Counted from the stretch's first letter, positions 34,270 to 46,442 are shown. The stretch: DNA of 64,000 bases from Mauremys mutica (GCF_020497125.1 NC_059076.1:10531951-10595950); one strand, 5' to 3'. Notes: generated by a model from the letters alone, not told the origin. Numbers and translations are program-made.

Positions 34270-34640
34270 TTCATACCCGTTTCTTTATATTTCGCACCTT
34301 TAATTGTTTAGGGTTCTTTGTTACCCACTGGTAAATCCATTTCCATTTCTTTGAATATGCAATATCCTTTCCATCTGCTGCTCTCCACCTGTTCCTATAC
34401 CAGTTATGTATCCAAAACTGTATTCCCTTCACACAAAAAAAAAAAATCACTGTCACCATAAATATATATAGGCCATGGGGAATTTTCATATTGCCTTAAA
34501 ACCTGATAAATTGCGTGGAGCTCAGCATGCTGAGCCGATCCATGGTCTAGATGTCCCTGAATTACTTCCTCTTCTAAATTAATGGCAGCCTATTTATAAA
34601 TGTGTGGGCTACGAAAATGGACAGACTCTTAAAGAGTGGG
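34270..34640 (-). pseudogene. Endogenous retrovirus-type RNase H remnant
   Basis: On the minus strand an AQHAELHAI word (about 34505-34535) carries the RNase H catalytic Glu context, and a YGDSD word (about 34450) carries an Asp context. The frame 34271-34489 continues with WIHNWYRNRWRAADGKD, typical of the C-terminal part of retroviral RNase H. A run of about 12 A on the plus strand (34434-34446) lies within the coding part and alters the frame. The domain lies 5' of the integrase remnant, the normal pol order. Confidence 0.75.
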
Positions 34641-34644
34641 TGTC

Positions 34645-35085
34645 GGTAGGGGCCGGCATTTCTACCAGTGCCCTTACCTTCCTTTGATTTGCTTGTCTCC
34701 CTGATCCCTGATGGTCCAGGGAGATTGGGAGAGAGAAACATCCAGCCTTCCCTAAATGGAATGGTGGAACCCCCAGATGGGGGCCTCATATGAAAACACG
34801 CCTAAGGCCTTGGATTGCCTTATCTGGCCACAAACATTTCAGACAATCTCTTGGCCTGATCTTCCAGTCCTTCCTCAGCTAAGGCCCAACTGTCCTCTTC
34901 ATTAAGGCCTCTTTACACCACTGTAGTCATAGTGTGGGTATAATTATGATTTATTCCCACTTTAGGCCCCTGTACATTGTCAGGGTGATGTAAGGGAGCC
35001 ATTTGTGTAAATGAGATTCCATCCCTCTGTACATAAGTGTCAGAATAGGGCTGTTCATCTTAGAAAAGAAATAAATAGTGGGGGG
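34645..35085. other. Unannotated stretch, possibly further degraded ERV pol
   Basis: No domain is recognised. Position suggests it could be upstream pol sequence on the minus strand. Confidence 0.35.
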
Positions 35086-35089
35086 GGGA

Positions 35090-35530
35090 TAGCAGAGAAG
35101 TCTATACACTCATGAATGGTGTGGAGAAAGTGACTAGCAAAGCATTATTTACCCATTCACACAGTACAAAGCCCCAGGGTCACCTGATGAGATTAATAGA
35201 AGGTTTATTACATACAGAAGGAAAAGTGTGAAAAAGTAACATAACTAACTGGTGGAACTCATTGCCATGGGATGTGGTGATAGTCAAAAGTATAAACTGC
35301 GGAAAAAATTGATAAGTTCATGGAAGATAGGTCCATATATGGCTGTTAGCAAAGATGGTCAGGGATGCAACCCCGTGCTCTGGATGACCGTAAACCTCTG
35401 ACTACCAGAAGCCAGGAGTGGCCCTGTTCTGCACACATCCCCTGAAACTTTGGTCTGGACCACAGTTTTAGACAGGATACTGGGCAAGATGGAGCATGGA
35501 TTGACCCAGTATGGCACTCATTTTGTTACA
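35090..35530 (+). mobile_element. CR1 3' end, plus strand
   Basis: The order TGGTGGAACTCATTGCCATG, GTTCATGGAAGATAGGTCCA, ATGGCTGTTAGCAAAGATGG, CAGGGATGCAACCCCGTGCT and GACCCAGTATGGCACTC is that of the CR1 3' UTR also present at 62735-63125. It is a 5'-truncated insertion. Confidence 0.85.
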
Positions 35531-35534
35531 CTGA

Positions 35535-36299
35535 TAGGTCCTGGTGACTGCATGGGTCCCAACCCCCTGAGATCGGGTCTGAATGCACTCTTCCATTAAC
35601 ACAGCTGTTAGGATAAGTTCACTGGGTGGGCAGAGTATTTTGTGGAGTATTGTTTCAGGTACGGTATGTGTGAGGGAAAGGAAAGCAGGCTGGAAACTGG
35701 GAGAGAGAGGTAAAAAAAATAAAAAAAGAGCAAGAAAACCAAGCAGCAGCCATTTTGGGTCTTGTGTAGGCTAAAGAGGTTGGAGGTTATAAGTTAAGAT
35801 ACTATTCTTCTGTTTCTTGTTCCTCCTGTGTTTGAAGAAGCAAAACCTTGTACCTTCCTGGTAAATACACAAGACTATACCAAAGAACATGCCAGATTTT
35901 ATCATCAACTTTTACCCCTGACTGGAACATCCCCCAAGGCCCCTGAAATTTGACTAGCCACTTGAGTCAAAGAAAGGCAACAATACGTGCAGCCATGGCT
36001 TGAGACAGGAGGATGGCAGAGGAAACGCTCACCTTCCCTACATGCCATAAAAAGCCTTGAGGGAAAACTAGGATTTCTCCACACCTGCTTGACCCACAAA
36101 CAAATCAATCCTTTTACTTTGGCCATTCCATTTCCACTTGATATGGCTGGACTAATAGAAAGAATGGCCTATTTCCTTTTGCAAAAGGACATCCACACAA
36201 TTGTGGGAAAGCGGTTACCTGGGAAGAAAATCTTGGCATTCTGTCTAGCTAGATGAATGATTGTTCAAGTAACAGCAACAGTGAAGCCTCATCAGAAGA
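35535..36299. other. Unannotated stretch
   Basis: No gene or clear repeat. A-rich tract near 35711-35730. Confidence 0.45.
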
Positions 36300-36439
36300 G
36301 GCGGTGGTAAGATGACCAAATAGCAAATGTGAACAACTGGGACAGGGAGTGTGGGTTAAAAGGTACCTATATAAGACAAAGCTGTGAATATCAGGAATGT
36401 CCCTAATAAATTGGGACATCTGGTCACCCTCAGCGGTGG
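36300..36439. mobile_element. hAT MITE, TAGGGTGACCA family, copy 2
   Basis: The element is 36308-36431, with a decayed start TAAGATGACCAAATAGC and end CTGGTCACCCTC. Flanks GGCGGTGG (36300-36307) and AGCGGTGG (36432-36439) match at 7 of 8 positions, an 8-bp duplication. Confidence 0.88.
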
Positions 36440-36731
36440 CTGCTTGAGAAATACCAGAGTCCTGGATGGGCAGAGCAAACTGGTGTATGCATGGCGTCAC
36501 TGCTATTGTTACCCAAGCTGGCTTTGCTCTACATCAAAGCTTGCTTAAGCATGTGCATGTGACGCAATCACACCACCCGATTGCAATGGTACCCACATAC
36601 ACACAAATTTACAACTAAGACTAACAATGAGCAGCAGATGTGGCATACAAGCAACTGGGCAACCAATAAAGGGGAAGGGGAACAGAGGACAACGTTTAAA
36701 GGTCAACATTGAAAGGACAAAAGAGTCATAG

Positions 36732-37531
36732 GGAAGTGTGATGGGGTTGGGACTCACCACCGTGGCACCTCCCACTGGTTACCTCTGGGAATTAGCTCAG
36801 TTCATGGGGAGCATCCTCTGCTGGTGGTGTCCCGTCAGTCATCTGTTCCTTGCTGGTGTCTGGACCCACGTTGCTCCCCGCTCGGCGGTGTCCTCTTCAG
36901 GTCACTGTCCTCCAGCAGTGCCCCTAGTCCATCCTCACCCTCTTCCGGGGGGAGTGGGAGGGAGGGTTAGCAACAGTCCTTGCACTGGCCTCAGTGGCCA
37001 ACCACAACCTCCAAAGTCTAGCCCCTTGTCTCAAGGGTCAGTTGCAGTTTGTTTCAGACACCCTACTGCATGGCCAAGTGCAGTACAAGGGGGAACCCAG
37101 GCCCACTCACTACTCTGGGTCCCAACCCAGGGACCCTTTAGTAGTAGCCTCCCTCTCTCCCCTTGTGCACCTCTCTCCCTGGGCCGCTTCCCCTTCGGCC
37201 CCTTTGCACCAGCTAGGCCCTTCCCTCAGGGCCTGCAGCCTGGCAGGTAACAGGCTGGAGTTCCCTTCTGCTCCCCCAAGCCTGCCCAGCACTTCACTGT
37301 CCTGTCCTGTCCCAGGTGCTGGTCTCCTCCCTCAAGAGACAGACCTTCCCCTCTGAAGGTCTGGAAGAGACTGCCCGCTGCTCTTCTGGGAAGCCTTTAT
37401 ATATGGCCAAGCTGAGCCCTGATTGGCTCTCAGTAAGCCCTTTCCTGATTGGCTGCCAGCTTGCGCAGCCTCTCTGGTCTACTGTAGCCCCCTCTCACAT
37501 GTGGGTGGGGCAGCTGCCCCACCACAGGAAG
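36732..37531 (+). mobile_element. Solo LTR (790 bp) with 5-bp TSD
   Basis: The element is 36737-37526, starting TGTGATGGGGTTGGGACTCA and ending CAGCTGCCCCACCACA. A perfect 5-bp duplication GGAAG (36732-36736 and 37527-37531) flanks it. It carries TTTATATATGG (37396-37406) as a TATA-like word and CTGATTGGCT twice (37419 and 37445), resembling CCAAT-type promoter motifs. It shares its GGCACCTCCCACTGGTTACC/GGAATTAGCTCAGTTCA start with the LTR at 20946, showing a common family. Confidence 0.9.
37396..37406 (+). promoter_or_regulatory. Candidate LTR TATA box
   Basis: TTTATATATGG precedes two CTGATTGGCT words in the 3' third of the solo LTR. Placement parallels the CTTATAAGG word in the LTR at 20946-21630. 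Confidence 0.5.
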
Positions 37532-38450
37532 TAAAAGACTCATTTCAAGAGACAAAAGCAGGTGTCCAAACAACACAGGCTCTCAGCTTCATTAAAAGGT
37601 TACACACTGGAAGACTTCCATTGCTGTATGCAGTGTAGCTGTCGCTATGTCGGTCCCAGGATATTAGAGACAAAAAGTGGGTGGAGTAAGAGAGATTACC
37701 TCATTCACCTTGTCTCACAGACACTGGAAGAGTAATTTTCTAACCACAAGTTATTTAGGTGGCAGTTCACGGTTAGCCGCTTTTTTCATAATGAGGGTTT
37801 TTTACCTTTAAAGTATTCTTTGGCCAACAAAGATGCCCGAGTATGGCATCATTTCAGAAGGACTGACAACCTTCCTGGAGATCTCGAAGGTTTAAATGAG
37901 ACCTTGTCATTAAATTCATGCAATGGGGCTTTGTGCACTACCTAAATAAAAATGAGCCACTTCACTCCAATGGAAGCTGGTGTTAGATGGATCCTATTAA
38001 TAGAAGGCTTTCCAGTGAGTATTCAATTAGTTTAAAGAACAGCAGCAAAATGGCTTCATACTATAAAACAAGTACAACCAGTCATATTATCTGTATTTAT
38101 ATTCACTAGTGGTTCCTGAAGACTCTGCCCTTTAAAAAAAAAATCATGTCCCCATTGCAAAGTAAATAGCTGGTGAAATTTTTAATGGATTTTCAAGTTA
38201 ATAAAAAAAAGTAAGATTTGCAATTCCAATATGTCTCTTAAAATCAAATGCCAGCACTCCCTTCATCCTAACAGAATATCATATATATTTACATCATCTA
38301 ACATGTTCCATTATAATATATCTATCTATCTTCTACCTCTATAGTTCACAGCAGGATCTTGAAATTTGACATAGCATAGCCCTGAAGTCATGGAGGTGCA
38401 TTTTGGTGGGTTTATGAAAATCCATGTCATTCATGGATTTCATTCCATCA
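37532..38450. other. Unannotated A/T-rich stretch
   Basis: No gene or clear repeat. Confidence 0.45.
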
Positions 38451-38454
38451 TACC

Positions 38455-39210
38455 TATGTTAATGGGGTGCCACAAGTGCTGCATAGATTTAAAACCAGAG
38501 GGGAGCTATAACCACCATCCCTACCCCTGAAGCGCTCCCTCATGCCCAGACACAGCATTGCAGAGGACTTGCCTCATACACCTTCTGGCAGCCATGTACT
38601 TGGCCCTGAGGATAAGTCCCAGCCAGTCTCTTCTCTGGACTCCCTTGTGGAGTCTTCTCTGGTTCAGCCCTCTGGCCAAATCACACACAGTTCAGGCCCC
38701 TTCTTGGGTTGAGTCCTAAAACTCACCCATCCTGGGCTCACCTCCAAACAGCAAGCCCTTGACACCTCCTGGTTCTCCAGTTCTCCATTCATCACCAGGG
38801 TGCTGGCCACCCAAGCTTTTCCGTGCAGCGAGTCTAAGTACCCTCTCACTCAACTGTCAGCCCCTCAGGGCTTCTACCTCATTCCTTGGGTTTCACAAAT
38901 CCTAGCTCAAGGTTCCCCCACTTTAGGAGCCCTACTGCAGGAGTTAACTCTATTCCAGTAGCTCCTCCCCTGGCCACAAACAAGCCTAAACTATCAGACT
39001 TCCTGCAGGCCTTCTCCCAGGGAAAGAGAACTCTCCCTGACTCCTCTCTCCTGGGTGTCCTCCAGATACAAGCCCCCTCAGCTCCTTATGCCACCTAGCC
39101 CCACCTCCTCTGGCCAGGAGCCAATCAGTTAATCAGCTCCCAAGGGTGGAGCATCCCAAATTAGGTTCTCTCTTTTACCTAACAGGAGATGGGGCTTAAT
39201 CCCCATCACA
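38455..39210 (+). mobile_element. LTR-like repeat ending CCCCATCACA
   Basis: The right end TTAATCCCCATCACA matches the expected CA end of the LTR family starting TGTGATGGGG at 36737. The region is pyrimidine-rich with CCACCTCCTCTGGCCAGGAG and CCAATCAG words. The left end is not defined. Confidence 0.5.
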
Positions 39211-39214
39211 GGAC

Positions 39215-39980
39215 CAAAATGCTCATCTGGTGTGACCCTCAGTTGAACTAGAACTTGTGGCCTATGGAGCCCTGGGGGTCCGCAGACTATGCCCAAGAGT
39301 TCCAAAGGGGTCTGCATCTCCATTTGAAATTTTTTAGGAGTCCACAAATGAAAAAAAAGGTTGAAAATCACTGAATTAGAGCTTCTCTTTTCATCTTTAT
39401 GATTATAAAGGGGAGATAAATATTAAAATCAGTGTGACCTGTACATGCAGAGAAAAGATGTGTTTATATCTTGCATTGTATTTTTGGTGGAGTCATGGCT
39501 ATCTCTAGTGGCTCATTCAACTGATAAAGATTGTTGCCTCATTGACTGTAAACATCACACAACCAATTTAGATCTTTATGCTGCCACTTTTCCCAGATTG
39601 GCAATAGACAGTCAGATGGCCACTTAGTTAATCTCTGCAGATATGAGTTCAAATTCTGATTCACAGCAAGTTGAGAGAATTGAGCTCATCTCTGCTGGTG
39701 CATGACCAGAAAGCCCCACTCCACCATCCCCCATGATTGGCCCAAAGAATGGGCATCATGCTGAAATCAGCAATAGCCAAAAGTTGGATTTTGTGTAAAT
39801 ATTCACAAGTCTAATGTGAATAAAAAGAGAAAGCAGGTTTTATTACTCAAAACTGCCTTTTTTTCCTGCCTGAGAAATTGTGTTATAATAATAATGCTTT
39901 GTTTGCTAGAATGCCTGGAGATCCTTGAATGAAAACGCTATCGTATCAAAGATCAGTACATTAAGCTTTACAGCATTTTT
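39215..39980. other. Unannotated A/T-rich stretch
   Basis: No gene seen. The 39520-39660 part has weak tRNA-like words (GAGTTCAAATTCTG) suggesting a SINE relic. Confidence 0.4.
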
Positions 39981-39984
39981 GTTA

Positions 39985-40150
39985 TATAGGTGACCATTGT
40001 TCCCATTTTACAGATGGGTAAACTGAGAAGGACAGATAGTGAGGTCACAACAGTTGCTCAAGCTCATACAATGACACATTAGTAGTTGGGCTCAGAACCC
40101 AGGAGCCCTGGTTCCCATTTCCTCTGGTCTAATAACCAGGCATGCTGCCT
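39985..40150 (-). repeat. MIR-type SINE relic (minus strand)
   Basis: On the plus strand the order CCCATTTTACAGATGGGTAA, ACTGAGAAGGACAGATAG, GTTGCTCAAGCTCATAC, GGGCTCAGAACCCAGG is the reverse complement of a MIR core plus tRNA-like head. Confidence 0.7.
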
Positions 40151-40154
40151 CACA

Positions 40155-41455
40155 GGACTTTCTGTTCTTACTGAATTTCATTGTGATCTAGGGGTGAAAT
40201 CCTGGCCCTACTGAAGATCATTGGAGTTTTGCTGTGCTTCCAAAATTAACATAGGCAGGACATTGTGATACTTGTAATTTTAAGTTTTCAAACTTTCTGC
40301 ATGAAATTACCTACAATAGCTAGCATGGGAAAGTCTGGTTTGGGGAAAGACATGGGGAGTACTGAAACAGCATGCAGAAACTCACTCAGTTATAACATAG
40401 GACCTATACAGACACCTGGCCTGGTGGGGACAGAAGCTAGGAAAGCTGTGTGGGACCAAGTTCCCCTTGCATAACTGGCATGGCGATCCATACCAAACAG
40501 TGACCCCATCCCTCAGAGGTCATAATGGCTAGTATTGTGAGCTGTGTATAGTGTGGTAGCAGATAAGCCAACTTGCTCCCAGGAGCCCCCCTTCCAGCAT
40601 AACCGAGGGAACACGGATTGCCATCTCCTGTACATTAGGACTAGAGGGGAAATAAGCTAACAAATCTTGCAAGCCCTACAGTGACCATAGCCAAGCTATG
40701 GGTGGAGATGTGCTGCAAACCAGCTTGGCTAGCGCCAAAATCCATGTCCAAGCTCACAACAGACCTGCCGGTATATGTAAAGGCACATACTCAACCAGCC
40801 TCGACATAGTCAGACACCATGGGGACAGGATCTCAGAGCTATCTAAACCTACGGAGGGCCCCATCAGGCCAGGCTGCCCTCTGTCCCCTCACAGTCCTCA
40901 TTCGACCCAGCCTGCTGTTGTCTTCTTGCCAGGAAGGACCAATGGCCTGCCATCTCCATCAGTCATCATTGTGGGGCCAGCAAACAGACCTCACTGCCCC
41001 CCACTGAGATCCTGGACAGTCTCCAGATAGGCTAATGTTCCCATGACCAAAACCATCCCTGGTGCAAGTCCAGTAGTGTTATACCAGGATATACTTGTCC
41101 CCATGAGTACGCTTCTCAGCCCACTTACACCAGTTAGAGATCAGTGTAGCTCCACTGGCTTCAATAGACTATCAACGCTTGATATATGGGTGATGTGACA
41201 TTAGGCTCAGGCCCTACATCTTCTCTCTTGCAGCTGGGCTGTTTAATTGCAATTTAAACACGGTCCTTTAGGAGACCAACCACTGACTTCAAGGAAGTTA
41301 CTCCAGAGTGACACCAGTGGAAATGGATGCAGAAACTGAACCATACATTGTTGGTATCCACAATTCCTGCAGGCATTTCTCTCTTGTATACTGTTTTATC
41401 TAGACTCTTGTATTACTCTGCAGGTAAGAGACAAATCTACCTAACCTGACATGGG
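40155..41455. other. Unannotated stretch
   Basis: No gene. 41100-41340 has two blocks of the palindromic TTACACCAG / CCACTGGCTTCAATAG vocabulary described at 15240. Confidence 0.45.
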
Positions 41456-41460
41456 AGGTG

Positions 41461-42430
41461 TGTCAGAGGCATTTCTGGTTGCTTATTGGAAGTGCTACTG
41501 GACTTAGTGCTAGAGTGCCCCCTTGCAGCTGCATGTGGTGTGGCAGCTCTTCCGCATCGAGTGCCCCCAGCCGAAGGCCACTCCAGTCCATTTTTCTCCT
41601 GCCTCGGCCCTCCAACCAAGTCATGGTTTAGTCACAACCCCTCCCGGGTAACAAAAAAAACAAAACAACGAACCAATGTTTGACTGCTCCATCCAGCCTG
41701 CTGCCTTTGACCCTGGGCCCGGTAATTCATACACACTGTTCCCAAGGCTGCATTATCTCCCTGTGATCAGCGTTAAGTCACCTTCCCAGTGACTGGTAGG
41801 AGAATCCAGGCCCAGCCTCTCTACTAGGCTCCAATCCAGGAAACGTAGGACAGGCAGTCACAGTTCAGCCCTCCAGACTCCTTGCTGCTACTTCCCTGGA
41901 CTCCTTCCTACCAAGCCTACCAGCAGACCTTTCCCAAGGTCTCTCTAAGTTCTCCCCTCTCTCAGAGCCAGGACTCACAGAGCTCTCCCCCAGACCCCTA
42001 ATAAATCCCAAACCAAAAATATAAACTTAAGCCCCCTTCTGCCCTCCTCAGGCTTGACTTTTCATCCCTCTCTGTTCCTCAGTTGAACATGTCCCAGGAC
42101 TCTGCCCCGGAAGTCCAGATCCTGCCCTATTATCAGGGCCCCTCACCACCGAGTTTGCTCCATCCTGGTGGCTGGTCTCTATCTCTCTCCTGGCTTCATA
42201 ACTTTGCTACTCAGGAGTTCCCCTGAGCATCCTCCTCAACCCTCTCAGTCTCTCCATTATCTCATTCCAGAGAACAACAACAACAACGTTTCTTCCTACA
42301 GCCCATTTCTTATGTGTATGCTTTATGCTGAAGCAGACTCCGCTACTGAGTCTATAAGCACCACCTACAGGATTCCTCATACATTCCTGCCCCTACACTC
42401 TCTTACCCCTCTCTGTGTCCTTAAAACAAT
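41461..42430 (+). mobile_element. LTR-like repeat, ends not defined
   Basis: It shares CAGTGACTGGTAGGAGAATCCAGGCCC-type words and TAGGCTCCAATCCAGGAAAC with the LTR-like elements at 22200, 37090 and 61590. A possible start is TGTCAGAGGCATTTCTGG (41461). No target duplication can be identified. Confidence 0.5.
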
Positions 42431-42678
42431 CTAGCAGAGCTTTTTTAGTGTCACTCCACTTTTCTGACATGCACTAAACCCCTCATAACGTTGTCCGTCA
42501 CCTTAAGGCATCTAAATTCTTCACAAAGAGCTTTTCTGTGCATTCCCATCTCAGGTGATCAGCTGGGTTCTTTAACCTTACCCGTGTTCAGAGATAAGCT
42601 GCTAAAATCTTAACAACCGGTTCCCTATAAAAAGTTCTGATTTAAGGGATGTGCCACAGTATGTATTTTTTGTACCAA

Positions 42679-42802
42679 TAGGGTTACCATACGTCTGTAT
42701 TTTCCCAGGAGGAATTTTTAAAATTTACCACCCAGACAGTGATTTAAGAACCTAAAAGCCTGACATCTCTGGGAAAATACAGATGTATGTTTACCATACC
42801 TA
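42679..42802. mobile_element. Palindromic MITE with TA flanks
   Basis: It starts TAGGGTTACCATACGTCTGT, then ATTTTCCC. The right end on the minus strand reads AGGTATGGTAAACATACATC, then TGTATTTTCCC. The inverted ends flanked by TA suggest a Tc1/mariner-type MITE, though a hAT origin with decayed duplication cannot be excluded. Confidence 0.65.
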
Positions 42803-42879
42803 AAGTTCTTTTTTAAAAAGATGGGCCTGAACTAGAAATGAGCTCCATTTCAGATGTGTGGGTCCCTGCCATTCCCTTG

Positions 42880-43017
42880 GGGTGTGCTAGGGTGACCAGA
42901 TGTCCCAATTTTATAGGGACAGTCTCAATTTTTGGGTCTTTTTCTTATATAGGCTCCTATTACCCCTCACCCCGTCCCGATTTTTCACACTTGCTGTCTG
43001 GTCACCCTAGGGTGTGC
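42880..43017. mobile_element. hAT MITE, TAGGGTGACCA family, copy 3, perfect TSD
   Basis: The element is 42888-43009 (122 bp), starting TAGGGTGACCAGATGTCCCA and ending CTGTCTGGTCACCCTA. The perfect 8-bp duplication GGGTGTGC (42880-42887 and 43010-43017) assigns the family to hAT. Confidence 0.95.
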
Positions 43018-43099
43018 ACATGTGTGGGTCCCAGCTGCTCCCTGCCCCCCCTCATTGAAGCAGGTGTGCAGGGTTAGTGCCCTGAGAACTGCAGGGCAC

Positions 43100-46000
43100 C
43101 AGTGGACATGGGGCTGGCTGCAGACAGGGGCGTGGGGCAGGGCTAGCTGGAGGCAGGGAGTGTGACACGGGCTGGCTGCAACAGGGGCTGGCTGTGGGCA
43201 GGTGGTGCAGACAGGCTGTGGCGGGGAAAGGGTCAGGGGGGTGGCAGGGGCTGTGGACAGGGGCTGGCTGCGGGCAGGGGGTGGAGGGGCGGCAGAGGCT
43301 GTGGGCAGGGGCTGGCTGCAGGCAGGGGCTGTGGCAGGGGGCAAGGGGGGTGGCAGGGGCTGGGGCAGGATGGGTGGCAGGGGCTGTCTGTGGGCAGGGG
43401 GTGCAGGCAGGAGGTGGCTCTGGGCAGGGGGAGGGCAGGGAGGGGCTGGCTGTGGGCAGGACGGATGGCTCTGGCCAGGGGGTGCAGACAAGGGCGGGGG
43501 GGAGGCAGAGGCTGCGGGCGGGGGAGGGTGGCAGGGGGCAGCTGTGGGCAGTCGGGGAGCGGGGGGGTGCAGACACTCACACAGGGAGAGCGGCTGGGAG
43601 CAGGAGGTGGCTGCAGGCAGGGGTTGCGGGGGAGCAGGGGGTGCAATGGGGGCTGGCTGCAGGCTGGGGAGGGTGGCAGGGCAGGGGGTGCAGACAGGGG
43701 GCTGGGGGCAGGCAGGAGGTGCAATGGGGGTGGCTGTGGCAGGGGGAGCAATGGAGGGTGGCTGTGGCAGGGGGGTAGACTGGGGGCAGGAAGGGTGGCA
43801 GGGGCAGGGGGTGCAGACAGGGGGCTGGGGGCAGGAAGGGTGGCGTGGGGTGCAGACAGGGGGCTGGCTGCGGGGAGGGTGGCAGGGCAGGGGGTGCAGA
43901 CGGGGCTGGGGGCAGGCAGGGGGTGCAATGGGGGGTGGCTGGGGGCAGGACAGGGGGTGCAGACAGGGGGCTGGGAGCAGGCAGGGGGTGCAATGGGGGG
44001 TGGCTGTGGCAGGGGGTGCAGACAGGGGGCTGGGGGCAGGCAGGGGTGCAGACAGGGGGCTGGGGGCAGGCAGGGCATGAACTGGGGGTAGCTGTGGCTA
44101 GGGGTGCAGACAGGGGGCTGGGGGCAGGCAGGGGGTGCAATGGAGGGTGGCAGGACAGGGGGTGCAGACAGGGGGCTGGGGCAGGCAGGGGGTGCAATGG
44201 AGGGTGGCAGGACAGGGCGTGCAGACGGGGCTGGGAGCAGGCAGTGGGTGCAATGGGGTGGCTGTGGCAGGGGGTGCAGACAGGGGGCTGGGGCAGGCAG
44301 GGGGTGCAATGGAGGGTGGCAGGACAGGGGGTGCAGACAGGGGGCTGGGAGCAGGCAGGGGGTGCAATGGGGTGGCTGTGGCAGGGGGTGCAGACAGGGG
44401 GCTGGGGGCAGGCAGGGGGTGCAGACAGGGGGCTGGGGGCAGGCAGGGGGTGCAATGGAGGGTGGCTGTGGAAGGGGGTGCAGACAGGGGGCTGGGGGCA
44501 GGCAGGGGTGCAATGGGGTGGCTGTGGCAGGGGGTGCAGACAGGGGGCTGGGGCAGGCAGGGGGTGCAATGGGGTGGCTGTGGCAGGGGATGCAGACAGG
44601 GGGCTGGGGCAGGCAGGGGGTGCAATGGGGTGGCTGTGGCAGGGGGTGCAGACAGGGGGCTGGGGGCAGGCAGGGGTTCAGACAGGGGGCTGGGGGCAGG
44701 CAGGGGTGCAGACTGGGGGCGGGGGGCAGGCAGGGGATGCAATGGAGGGTGACTGTGGCAGGGGGTGCAGACAGGGGGCTTGGGGCAGGCAGGCTGTGGC
44801 AGGGGGTGCAGACAGGGGGCTGGGGGGCAGGCAGGGGGTGCGGACAGGGGGTGCACTGGGGGGTGGCTGAGGCAGGGGGTGCAGACAGGGGGCTGGGGGC
44901 AGGCAGGGGGTGCAAACAGGGGGCTGGGGGCAGGCAGGGGGTGCAATGGGGAGTGGCTGTGGCAGGGGGTGCAGACAGGGGGCTGGGGGCAGGTGGGGGT
45001 GCAGACAGGGGGCTGGGGGCAGGCGGGGGTGCAATGGGGAGTGGCTGTGGCAGGGGGTGCAGACAGGGGGCTGGGGCAGGCAGGGGGTGCAATGGGGAGT
45101 GGTTGTGGCAGGGGGTGCAGACAGGGGGCTGGGGGCAGGCAGGTGGTGCGGACAGGGGGCTGGGGGCAGGCAGGGGGTGCAATGGGGGTGGCTGTGGCAG
45201 GGGGTGCAGACAGGGGGCTGGGGGCAGGCAGGGGGTGCAATAGGGGAAGCAGTGGCAGGGCGTGCAGACAGGGGGGTGGGGGCAGGCCGGGGTGCAATGG
45301 GGGGTGGCTGTGGCAGGGGGTGCAGACAGGGGGCTGGGGGCAGGCAGGGGGTGCAATGGGGGGTGGCTGTGGCAGGGGGTGCAGACAGGGGGCTGGGGGC
45401 AGGCAGGGGGTGCAATGGGGGTGGCTGTGGCAGGGGGTGCAGACAGGGGGCTGGGGGCAGGCAGGGGGTGCAATGGGGGAGGCAGGGCAGGGGGTGCAGA
45501 CAGGGGGCTGGGGGCAGGCAGGGGGTGCAATGGGGGTGGCAGGGCAGGGGGTGCAGACAGGGGGCTGGGGGCAGGCAGGGGGTGCAATGGGGGGTGGCTG
45601 TGGCAGGGGGTGCAGACAGGGGCTGGGGGCAGGCAGGGGGTGCAGACAGGGGGCTGGGGGCAGGCAGGGGGTGCAATGGGGGGGCAAACAGGGGGCTGGG
45701 GGCAGGCAGGGGGTGCAGACAGGGGGCTGGGGGCAGGCAGGGGGTGCAATGGGGGTGGCTGTGGCAGGGGGTGCAGACAGGGGGCTGGGGGCAGGCAGGG
45801 GGTGCAATGGGGTGGCTGTGGCAGGGGGTGCAGACAGGGGGCTGGGGGCAGGCAGGGGGTGCAATGGGGGGTGGCTGTGGCAGGGGGTGCAGACAGGGGG
45901 CTGGGGGCAGGCAGGGGGTGCAGACAGGGGGCTGGGGGCAGGCAGGGGGTGCAATGGGGGTGGCTGTGGCAGGGGGTGCAGACAGGGGGCTGGGGGCAGG

Positions 46001-46442
46001 CAGGGGGTGCAATGGGGAGTGGCTGTGGCAGGGGGTGCAGACAGGGGGCTGGGGGCAGGCAGGGGGTGCAATGGGGGTGGCAGGGCAGGGGGTGCATAGA
46101 CAGGGGGCTGGGGGCAGACAGGGGGTGCAATGGGGCGTGGCTGTGGCAGGGGGTGCAGACAGGGGGCTGGGGGCAGGCAGGGGGTGCAATGGGGGTGGCT
46201 GTGGCAGGGGGTGCAAACAGGGGGCTGGGGGCAGGCAGGGGGTGCAGACAGGGGGCTGGGGGCAGGCAGGGGGTGCAATGGGGGGTGGCTGTGGCAGGGG
46301 GTGCAGACAGGGGGCTGGGGGCAGGCAGGGGGTGCAGACAGGGGGCTGGGGGCAGGCAGGGGGTGCAGACAGGGGGCTGGGGGCAGGGTGACAGGGGCTG
46401 GCTGCGGTGGGGGGGTGCAGGCAGGGGGAGCGGGGGAGGGGC
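43100..46442 (+). repeat. G-rich minisatellite, about 3.3 kb
   Basis: Two modules alternate: a 31-bp module (TGCAGACAGGGGGCTGGGGG, then CAGGCAGGGGG) and a 27-28-bp module (TGCAATGGGGGTGGCTGTGG, then CAGGGGG). Most of 43640-46400 is a 58-59-bp dimer with some doubled 31-bp modules and single-base G-run length changes. The part 43100-43560 is a more diverged, related G-rich array. The plus strand is overwhelmingly G over C. Neither module contains a stop in any of six frames, which explains overlapping open frames up to 1091 codons. These predict Pro/Cys/His-rich or Gly/Gln/Arg-rich repeats and are not genes. Confidence 0.95.

Noticed and set aside
42679..42802. Membership of the TAGGGTGACCA hAT MITE family
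   Set aside because: Its ends (TAGGGTTACCATACGTCTG) are only superficially similar and the flanks show TA rather than an 8-bp duplication.
43640..46400. A CRISPR-like array of short repeats
   Set aside because: The repeats are contiguous, without unique spacers, and the setting is a vertebrate genome. It is a minisatellite.
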